Assembly (NCBI RefSeq): GCF_003369915.1
Contig: NW_022881614.1
Location: forward strand, 11,057,001-11,121,000
Reading direction: 5' to 3'
Length of the DNA stretch: 64,000 bases
Origin: Drosophila miranda
Lineage: Eukaryota; Arthropoda; Insecta; Diptera; Drosophilidae
The notes below the pieces were generated by a model. It did no database searches, was not told where the DNA came from, and saw only the letters and a list, made by a program, of their open reading frames with translations. Both the position numbers and the translations under genes were made by a program. Of this stretch, positions 56,829 to 64,000 are shown in pieces. Each line of letters opens with the position of its first letter. Positions within the stretch are counted from its first letter, which is position 1.

Positions 56829-58514
56829 ATGGACGTAGACTCACCTGATCATTCCCAGCTTAGTGATAAGCTTTCAGCGACTGATAAGATGAGGAAAATA
56901 GCTGGTGCACCTGCAGAATTCCGTGCCAGCTTGGCTAAAGACCTATATAAGGCAATTGGAACGCCTAACTACAATAGAAGCTTGATCGCAACGACTACAA
57001 GCACTATTACCACGAGCACACTATCTTTTTCAACAGGGAAATGTCCAGCGAATTACTCAATGGAAAATACCGTAACTGGCAGCATATGTTCAGTACCGAG
57101 CCCCTCGAGAGCTGAGGCGTCTACTTCAAGCTTAGCCAAAAAAGTATCCCAAGGAAAAGATTGTAGCTTTCAGATGCCGATGGTCTCTATTAGTAAAAAG
57201 CAAAAAAGAGCTGATAAAGTCTCAAAAACAATTAAAAAAACTACACACCCAGCTATTCCAAAAAATCACCCATTCAAGGGCCGCCAAAATTTTACACCTG
57301 TTACTACCCCTTCAGTAGCACTTCTAAATAATCGCTATGCAGCGCTATCTGAAGAAGCTGAATCTGTCATGGAACTGGACGAAGAAGAGCAACATGGGCT
57401 AGTAGCAAACGAAGCTAGCAATGAGCAGCAGCCGAGCATAGTGCCTAAGCCTCCAGCTATTTGCGTGCCGCAAGTGAATAAAATGGACAAACTCGAAGAC
57501 GCCCTCAATTCTGTAATTCCAGCTGATGAGTATGACATTCGCACATCCAGATTTGGAGTTTCGCGTATATATGCAAAAAATTCCCAAGCTTTTCGAACAG
57601 TTATTGATATGCTGACGAAGCAAAACTGTGAATTCTGGCACCATCAGTTGAGAGAGGATACGCCGTACAGATTGATTATTCGAGATATCCATCCAAATGT
57701 ACCAAAACACTTAATTGAGCACACTTTCACCGACAAGGGTTTCACAGTCATGAACATCTACTGCCCCAGGAAGCCAAACTGGCGTAATATTGAAATAAAT
57801 GAAGAGGATGATCATGAAATAAATAACTTAAAAACAAGACAGAGTATGTTCTACGTGAACCTAAAGAAAACACCAAATATTGCAGAGGCACTTAAGATTA
57901 CTCAAATTGGAAGGCACAGAGTAACAGTAATTAAGGCAAAGCACAGTAAAGAATTGGTGCAGTGCTTTAGATGCCAAGATTTTGGACATACGCGAAACTA
58001 CTGCCTTAAAAAACCAGTCTGTGGAAAATGCTCTGGCGACCACTATACTGGATCAAAATCGTGCGAACTAAGTCTTAGTAACAAATCCATTTGTGCAAAC
58101 TGCGGCGAAGATCACCTATCTAGCTATAAAAGTTGTTCAGTCCGAATTGAACTCAGCAAGAAGCTTAAGCCGACAGCCAGACTACCAGAAGATGGAATGC
58201 CTGCCAGTAGCAAAAATAAAAATCACCCAGTCGGATCGCAAGTCATCTCAAATGCCAATGTGAGGAGTGGGTTCTCCTATGCAGACATAACAAGACCGCG
58301 TGCAGAGAAAAATATTAACGTGAACACATTACATGACAGCTCCCGGTTGTTTAATGGTGCTGAAGATCAACATTTTAGTAGCAAATTCAAAATATTAGAA
58401 AAAGCTATAAACGACCTTAATAGTAGAATGGATCAAATGTTCAAACTAATACAGGATACGATGGAGGCAAACAAAGCCTTCCGCGACCTGGTACAGAAGC
58501 TTATTTCAAAATGA
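56829..58514 (+). CDS. Jockey-like ORF1 (Gag-like, CCHC zinc knuckles)
   Basis: The ATG at 56829 opens about 561 codons. After a Ser/Thr-rich N-terminus, an RNA-binding-like fold lies around 57530-57940 (YRLIIRDIHPNVPKHLIEH), the pre-zinc-knuckle region of Jockey Gags. It is followed by CCHC knuckles (CFRCQDFGHTRNYC, CGKCSGDHYTGSKSC, CANCGEDHLSSYKSC). The C-terminus is a short coiled coil. It binds element RNA and would target the ribonucleoprotein. The stop TGA overlaps the ORF2 start as ATGA. Confidence 0.9.
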   Translation: MDVDSPDHSQLSDKLSATDKMRKIAGAPAEFRASLAKDLYKAIGTPNYNRSLIATTTSTITTSTLSFSTGKCPANYSMENTVTGSICSVPSPSRAEASTSSLAKKVSQGKDCSFQMPMVSISKKQKRADKVSKTIKKTTHPAIPKNHPFKGRQNFTPVTTPSVALLNNRYAALSEEAESVMELDEEEQHGLVANEASNEQQPSIVPKPPAICVPQVNKMDKLEDALNSVIPADEYDIRTSRFGVSRIYAKNSQAFRTVIDMLTKQNCEFWHHQLREDTPYRLIIRDIHPNVPKHLIEHTFTDKGFTVMNIYCPRKPNWRNIEINEEDDHEINNLKTRQSMFYVNLKKTPNIAEALKITQIGRHRVTVIKAKHSKELVQCFRCQDFGHTRNYCLKKPVCGKCSGDHYTGSKSCELSLSNKSICANCGEDHLSSYKSCSVRIELSKKLKPTARLPEDGMPASSKNKNHPVGSQVISNANVRSGFSYADITRPRAEKNINVNTLHDSSRLFNGAEDQHFSSKFKILEKAINDLNSRMDQMFKLIQDTMEANKAFRDLVQKLISK

Positions 58515-61234
58515 ACAAGCTTCAATTAAAAATCGGATTATGGAATGCACGAGGGCTAGTCAAGAACATTGAAGAACTTAGACTTTTCCTTAATGCTAAT
58601 AAAATCGATGTAATGTTGATAACAGAGACACATATGCGCCCTGGTCGGAGAGCATTCGTACCAGGATACGATCAATATTACGCTGATCATCCCAGCGGAA
58701 CATCGAAAAGTGGCTCTGCTCTGTTCATACGATCGTCCATTGCCCATACTCAGAACGAACCTATGTCCAGGATAAACATACAAGTTGCCAGCGTGAGTGT
58801 GCCGACTAATGTTGGATGCATCAAGATCTCCTCAATATACCTGCCACCCAACCAACCTTGGAGTACAACTGATTTTGAGCAACTTTTTCTTAGCCTGGGG
58901 AACAGATTCATCGCAGGCGGTGACTTTAACGCAAAGCACCCATGGTGGGGTAACGTCAGATCATGCTGTCGAGGGAAGCGATTGCAAGAGGCCATCGTCA
59001 GTAGCACATGCGAAATCCTTGCCACTGGCGAGGCAACTTTCTTCTCATACAACACTCGCCTTACACCTTCTGCTCTCGACTTTTTCATTGTCAACGGGAT
59101 TGCGCAAAACAAGCTGTCAGTCGAAACTAAATATGAACTCTCCTCGGATCACCTGCCAATTGTAGCATCAGTGCATCATTCTCCTCAAATCAAAACTATG
59201 AAGCAACAAATTCTCCCTCGAGGCTCTTGCGTTGAAGTATTTCAAGCCGAACTAGATAGTAGAATCAACCTCAACACGGAAATAAAAAGTCCCGATGATA
59301 TAGAAGATGCAATCTCGATATTTATGAGAAACGTAATATTGGCTGCATCTTCTGCTGCGCCTGTAAACCAATGTTCACCAAGCCAACGACGACAAGATAC
59401 TCTTCCCCCAAGTGCCGTAGCTCTCCTGCGCCTGAAAAGAAGAGTAAGAAGAGAGTATGCGAGAACGGGTGATACTCGAGTTCATCAAATCTACTTGAGA
59501 CTATCAAACCGTTTGCAAAAGGTACTTGCAAAAGTCAAGCAGACGAGCATTGATAACATTTTAGAAAAAGCTGGCCCCGATGCATCTTTCAACTATACTC
59601 TCTGGAAGCTTACAAGCCGATTTAAAAGAGTAGTCATGCCTAAATCGCCAATTAAAAATCCAGCAGGCGGTTGGTGCTACTCCAGTCAGCAAAAGGCTGA
59701 TATCTTCGCAGACGGTTTAGAGCAAAGATTTAAGCCATTTAATCTTACGTCTGCTGTTACACGAAGGGCCGTCGAGCTACAATTGGAAATGCCATTTCAA
59801 ATGTCCTTGCCAGCAAGCCCAGTCACATTTCAAGAGGTGGTGCAGCAAATTAAGAAGCTGAAGGCCAAAAAATCCCCTGGTGAGGACCTGCTGGACAACA
59901 GGACTTTAAAACTTCTGCCTAAAAAAGCGCTGCTATTTATAGTGCTGCTCCTCAACAGCATTCTTAGGATAGGACACTTTCCTACCTGCTGGAAGATGGC
60001 GCTAATCTCCATGGTACCTAAGCCAGAAAAACAACACACAGAAGTCGATGGCTACAGACCAATTAGCCTGCTCTCAGCGCTAGGGAAGATGGCGGAAAGA
60101 ATGATACTGAACCGCATCATGCAGCTTGAACCTGTAAAGAAAAGAATTCCAAAGTGGCAGTTTGGATTTAGACAAGGTCACGGCACGCCAGAACAACTTC
60201 ATCGAGTGGTCAACTTCGCGCTTGATGCAATGGAGCAAAAAATGTATTCGGTAGCTGTGTTTATGGACATTCAACAAGCGTTTGACAGGGTGTGGCATGA
60301 TGGCCTCCTCTTTAAGCTGAGAAACATATTGCCGCCGCAGCTATTCCAGCTGGTGAGTAGCTTTCTAATGGACAGAAGTTTTAGAGTTGTTGTAAATGGA
60401 GCAAAATCATCGAAGCGCCCAATCTGTGCAGGCGTCCCACAAGGCAGCGTTCTTGGACCAACGTTATATACCCTATATACAGCCGATATGCCTTCCTCAA
60501 GGGTAATAACTGGGTTGGACGAGGACGATGTGTTGATAGCAACCTACGCGGATGACACTGCAGTGCTGACCAGAAGTCCAAGCATAAATCTAGCTACGGA
60601 AGCTCTGCAACAATATGTGAGCAGCTTTGAGGTCTGGGCTCAGAAATGGAACATAGGCATCAACAGCAGCAAATGTGCTAATGTTACTTTTGCTACGAGA
60701 ACACTTTCTTGCGGAGGCATTAATATGCTGGGCTCCACACTTACGCACAAGAGCTCGTACAAATACCTGGGTGTTGTACTCGACAGGTCACTAAATTTCA
60801 AAACCCATACTACCATGGTTCGACAGTCTGTGATGGCGAAAGCGGGAAAGATGGCGTGGCTACTTGCACCAAGAAATAAGCTATGGCTGTACAGCAAAGT
60901 CACGATATACAAGTCCATCCTCAGCCCCATATGGAAATACGCACTTCAAGTTTACGGCATCGCGTCAAAAACCAACTTAAATAAAATTAGAGTTGCTCAG
61001 TCAAAAATTCTACGACGAATATGCAATGCTCCATGGTACATACGAAACAGCGACATCGAGAGGGACCTAAAGGTTCCCAAAGTGGGCGATGTTATACAAT
61101 TACATGCAGCAAGGTACTTGCAACGACTTGGTGGTCACCCTAATGCGCTAGCCAGACGTCTAATTAACCCGCCAAGGAAAAGAAGACTCAAAAGGAGTCA
61201 TCCACTGGATCTCCCTACTAGATCCCTCCTATAA
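58511..61234 (+). CDS. Jockey-like ORF2 (AP endonuclease and reverse transcriptase)
   Basis: 907 codons from ATG 58511. The APE-type endonuclease shows LWNARG, ITETH, AGGDFNAKHPWWG and SSDHLPIVAS. The reverse transcriptase shows GYRPISLLSALGK, FMDIQQAFDRVWHDGL, GVPQGSVLGPTLY and the catalytic TYADDTAVL, with the thumb KYLGVVLDRSL. There is no RNase H domain, as expected for the Jockey clade. The C-terminal RRLKRSHPLDLP tail is a recognisable Jockey signature. All catalytic residues are present. Confidence 0.93.
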   Translation: MNKLQLKIGLWNARGLVKNIEELRLFLNANKIDVMLITETHMRPGRRAFVPGYDQYYADHPSGTSKSGSALFIRSSIAHTQNEPMSRINIQVASVSVPTNVGCIKISSIYLPPNQPWSTTDFEQLFLSLGNRFIAGGDFNAKHPWWGNVRSCCRGKRLQEAIVSSTCEILATGEATFFSYNTRLTPSALDFFIVNGIAQNKLSVETKYELSSDHLPIVASVHHSPQIKTMKQQILPRGSCVEVFQAELDSRINLNTEIKSPDDIEDAISIFMRNVILAASSAAPVNQCSPSQRRQDTLPPSAVALLRLKRRVRREYARTGDTRVHQIYLRLSNRLQKVLAKVKQTSIDNILEKAGPDASFNYTLWKLTSRFKRVVMPKSPIKNPAGGWCYSSQQKADIFADGLEQRFKPFNLTSAVTRRAVELQLEMPFQMSLPASPVTFQEVVQQIKKLKAKKSPGEDLLDNRTLKLLPKKALLFIVLLLNSILRIGHFPTCWKMALISMVPKPEKQHTEVDGYRPISLLSALGKMAERMILNRIMQLEPVKKRIPKWQFGFRQGHGTPEQLHRVVNFALDAMEQKMYSVAVFMDIQQAFDRVWHDGLLFKLRNILPPQLFQLVSSFLMDRSFRVVVNGAKSSKRPICAGVPQGSVLGPTLYTLYTADMPSSRVITGLDEDDVLIATYADDTAVLTRSPSINLATEALQQYVSSFEVWAQKWNIGINSSKCANVTFATRTLSCGGINMLGSTLTHKSSYKYLGVVLDRSLNFKTHTTMVRQSVMAKAGKMAWLLAPRNKLWLYSKVTIYKSILSPIWKYALQVYGIASKTNLNKIRVAQSKILRRICNAPWYIRNSDIERDLKVPKVGDVIQLHAARYLQRLGGHPNALARRLINPPRKRRLKRSHPLDLPTRSLL

Positions 61235-61429
61235 CATCTCATTAACTTTTTGTAAATATTCTAAATAATGTATGTACCTACTCCATATATGTAACATTAA
61301 GTTTAAGTATGTATCTCCTGTGATCAATTGTTTTTCCCCTTAAATGTAAAACTAGATTAAGTTGCCACGAAAGGTAGCAGTAAACTTGTTTACAATAAAA
61401 TACAAATTTTCCACATGAAAAAAAAAAAA

Positions 61430-61439
61430 ATTATTCCAG
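61430..61439. repeat. Target-site duplication of the Jockey-like element, right copy
   Basis: ATTATTCCAG. The first A merges with the poly(A) tail. Confidence 0.85.
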
Positions 61440-62140
61440 ACTGCCAGATTGACTACTACCAGTAGTCAGTTAGGAACTAGTTACTGGTAACTAGGTCAGA
61501 GCTAGCTACAGGTAATCGAAGGGTAGTCGAGTGGGGAACTAGTTGCTGGCTTTCTACTGGTAACTAGTTCGGAACTTCATCCTGAGCTACGGGTAATCGA
61601 AGGGTAGTCGAGCGGGAACCAGGGGGGGTTCCGCCCTAGGACATGCATGTGTTAAATTCTCCGCTGAAATACATTGCGGGTAATCGATCTGGAACCAGGG
61701 AGGTGAGAATGGTAGCTAGTGCGGCACCAGTGCGGAACTAGTTGCCTGGTACTAGAGGGTAGGCAGAGGCACCCATACACACACACACACGCACACACTA
61801 ACAGAACACACTACCATCGAAGCGGTTTGGCCTAGCCTAAATCCCCGCAAGCGAATCGGTGAGCAGAGAAGAGCGAGAGATAGAGGTGGGGGGGCATTTT
61901 AGGAGGAATATATTTATTTATTAGTAGAAATTCAATGCGCCTGGCTTAATCAGTCAAAGAGGGAGCTAATCGCCTAAGTTAAAATTGTATCTGGGATCTG
62001 TCACGAACTGCAGACTCTACGCAATCCTAGCCGATGGATGCTTCACCAGGATCACTAGAATGAGCCCTTCATCTCGATCCTTCTCTCTTAACTGCTAAAG
62101 AGTATACTTCTGCTAAGGATCTAAAGATCTCATGGAGCTC
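61440..62140. repeat. CTAG-rich direct repeats and spz6 3' flank
   Basis: Repeated blocks such as GGTAATCGAAGGGTAGTCGA at about 61511-61530 and 61591-61610, and GGTAACTAG/AACTAGTT motifs to about 61755. A CA microsatellite lies near 61778-61797. The right part should contain the 3' UTR of the minus-strand Spaetzle gene. Confidence 0.45.
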
Positions 62141-63587
62141 TCACAAATCGGCCACTGACTTCCGGCGCACGTATTTGGCAAAGTAGTCCGGACGCCAGCA
62201 CTTGCAGGAGCCGGGGATCAAGAACCAGTCGTAGTAGAGGCGCACCTGGAAGCAGCCCAGCTCATCGTGCCCATCGCAGTGGGCATCGGCTGGCGCCGCA
62301 CCCGCTCCGGCTCCATTCGGACCCGTGGAGGAGGTGCCATCGGAGGCGGTGGCCACACCGGCACGCTTCTGCAGGTACTGCTGATAGGCCTGGAAGTCCT
62401 GCACCGAGGGCGCCTGGGTGGTCGTTGAGCTGGTGGGCACCGTGTCCTCCGCATTGGGGTAGAAGATCTCTGCAACCAGCAGGCTAACCCAGCGGGGCGA
62501 GGAGAGACATCCACCGTCGAGATAGTGGCACCTGGCCTGGATGCAGCGCGTCACCTCCAACGTCTGGGTGAAGTAGCCCTCGTAGGGGATCTGGACCACA
62601 TAGCGCCAGGCGCCCTGGTAGTTCTTTGCGAACACTGGCGTGGCATACTCCACCTTGGCGGGGCAGGGTGTGGGCGGACCCTCATATCTAATGGGTCCCA
62701 CTTCCTCCCGTCTCTCTGCTGTGGGCGTGGCAGCGGCAGCACTGCCAGTGTCTCCATGAATGGCCCGATATAATGTGCAGAATCTAAGGAAGAGAGATTA
62801 TTAGGGATTAGCTCAAAAGACCTGCTGCAGTTCGTGACGGATGATGATGATTCCGATGAAGATTATGGGATTTACTTACACACCACCGCCATCGCAGAAC
62901 TTTCGGGGTTTGCGCTCTTCGGCGGCTCTTTTCTGTTGCTCCTCTCGCTGCTGCTGCTGCTGCTGATGGTGTCCGTCCTCCTCGTCCAAAGCACGATCGA
63001 AGTAGATGTACTCATTGGACTGTATGCCATCGGGGACGCTGCGACGAATGCGTGTGGATCCGGAGCCGGGAGAGGGCCTGTCGATGTTGTTGTTGTCCAG
63101 CGGCTCCACGGGCTCGTCGCGTATGATCTGGGTGACCTTGGGCAAGGTGTCGTCGGCCTTCAGCACGGGCAGAGTCTTCGAGAGGAACTTCAGCGTCTGG
63201 TTGCGTATAAGCTCGCTGGAGGGGAGACGAATGGTTGTGGATTTCCTTAGGAATGCGCCTCTGATCTCAGATCAGGTGAAAGACTTACAAGGGATAGGGC
63301 TCGCCAAGTACGTTTTGTCCGAGAGGATTCTTGGGTATCTGTACCTTGTTCAGATCGCCGCAGATGTTGTGCACGGAGACGGTCGACTTCTTGCCCGCAG
63401 CCACATCCTTACAGTCCGAATTCACGAAGGTATACGGTGGCGGCCTGACCCTTGGTGGCAAGGCGTTCGGGGACTCCACAAAGGCGTAGTAGCCTTCAGG
63501 CGGCTGCGCCTCACCGTAGTCCGTTGCGGGCGATTGCTGCGACTGGCCAAGACCCAAGTGGGCCAGCAGCAGAAAGCTGAGAATTTT
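62141..63587 (-). CDS. spz6: Spaetzle-family neurotrophin-like ligand, probably Spaetzle 6 (5' end outside or not found)
   Basis: Three coding exons on the minus strand: 63289-63587, 62880-63215 and 62141-62783, with phases that fit. The first exon visible begins KILSFLLLAHLGLG, a signal peptide whose ATG must be in an upstream exon. The prodomain contains a basic RIRR site and a Gln run. The C-terminal cystine-knot domain starts near PCPAKVEYATPVFAKNYQG, includes a Thr/Ala-rich insert, and ends with LGCFQVRLYYDWFLIPGSCK and CWRPDYFAKYV. Spaetzle proteins are secreted Toll-receptor ligands. The spz6 name is inferred because, as I recall, it is the only Spaetzle gene on 2R. The frame is intact. 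Confidence 0.8.
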
Positions 63588-64000
63588 CTAAAAATAAAAA
63601 GACAGTCACAGATGAGGCATGGAAAAACAAATCAAATTAATTGTCGAGTTGAAGTCGAAGTCAGTCAGCATGAATGGTACCGCATTGTGTGGAACGAAAT
63701 GCTCTCTCTCTCTCTCCGTCTGAGACATTTTTTGTTGTTTGGCGAAAGCGCGAAAGTTGCGGGCTTGAAAATAAACAAACCCGACAACTGAAAATTGAAC
63801 TGAAACCAAACTGAAACTGAGATCCGAGACTGAGACTGAGTCTGTGATCTTTGCATCTCTGTGGGCCTGCTGCTCACTTGACCATTAAGTTCTGTGGCCC
63901 AGGGGACAGGAGACAGGCGACTGGGAACTTTCCCTGAAATTCTGGCCACTTCAATGAAATCAAAAGTTCAACAAAGAGATTCAGGTCAAGTCAGTAACAT
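63588..64000 (-). other. Upstream of the visible Spaetzle exons
   Basis: Holds an intron or 5' region. I could not identify the initiating ATG exon. A CT run (about 63702-63716) and a GACTGAGA repeat near 63820-63842 are visible. Confidence 0.4.

Larger units (their letters stand above)
56515..61430 (+). mobile_element. Full-length Jockey-clade non-LTR retrotransposon, both ORFs open
   Basis: A 4.9-kb element with a 5' UTR (starting TCAGTTCTTTCC), ORF1, ORF2, a short 3' UTR with AATAAA (about 61396) and an A13 tail. It is flanked by a perfect 10-bp target-site duplication. No stop or frameshift is seen in either ORF, so the insertion is recent and may be active. Confidence 0.93.

Overview
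This is euchromatic Drosophila DNA with small introns, strong splice sites and fly transposons. Every gene I recognise (egg, Eps-15, GstE12, Cpr60D, a spz6-like gene, TyrRS-m) belongs, as I recall, to the distal part of D. melanogaster 2R (Muller element C). Transposon content points to the obscura group: many DINE-1/SGM-like Helitron derivatives with TATACCCG ends and (GTCY)n cores, and a P-element relic. Muller C became the neo-X/neo-Y pair of D. miranda. Insertions, frameshifts, a tandem gene-part amplification and dense repeats suggest, as inference, a degenerating neo-Y segment of D. miranda or a similar low-recombination copy. Homopolymer errors or haplotype artefacts in an assembly are the alternative explanation.

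Layout. 1-916: 3' end of a non-LTR retrotransposon, joined directly to a truncated TYSND1-like peroxisomal protease gene (917-2328, minus). 2632-4239: mitochondrial tyrosyl-tRNA synthetase with several frame lesions. 4270-4915 (minus): RRM protein gene, frameshifted. 5402-5521: a 39-codon small ORF overlapping the promoter of the intact cuticle gene Cpr60D (5567-5900). 6115-10508: complete eggless (SETDB1), 8 coding exons. 10875-16810: an I-like non-LTR element nested inside an older truncated copy of itself. 17531-25176: Eps-15 (three EH domains, coiled coil, DPF repeats, UIM).

22857-36010 is a tandem triplication of a ~4.4 kb unit. Each unit carries part of a Helitron-like repeat, the last two Eps-15 coding exons, the Eps-15 3' UTR, a 475-bp P-element relic and ~1.2 kb of unassigned sequence. 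36011-38711 is gene-poor. 38712-49992 is a decayed Gypsy-type LTR retrotransposon (minus strand; RING-H2-like finger in Gag) riddled with Helitron-like copies in both orientations. Its 5' LTR ends 156 bp before the GstE12 start codon (50149).

50149-54819 is a compact gene cluster: GstE12 (+), a NEURL2-like NHR/SOCS protein (-), mitochondrial ribosomal protein mS37/CHCHD1 (+) and a SAPCD2-like protein (-, frameshifted). 56515-61430 is an apparently full-length, two-ORF Jockey-clade element with a perfect 10-bp target-site duplication. 62141-63587 (minus) holds the last three coding exons of a Spaetzle-family neurotrophin, probably spz6. The genes do not form one pathway; what unites the window is the contrast between intact genes (egg, Cpr60D, GstE12, NEURL2-like, mS37, spz6-like) and eroded ones among recent transposon insertions.
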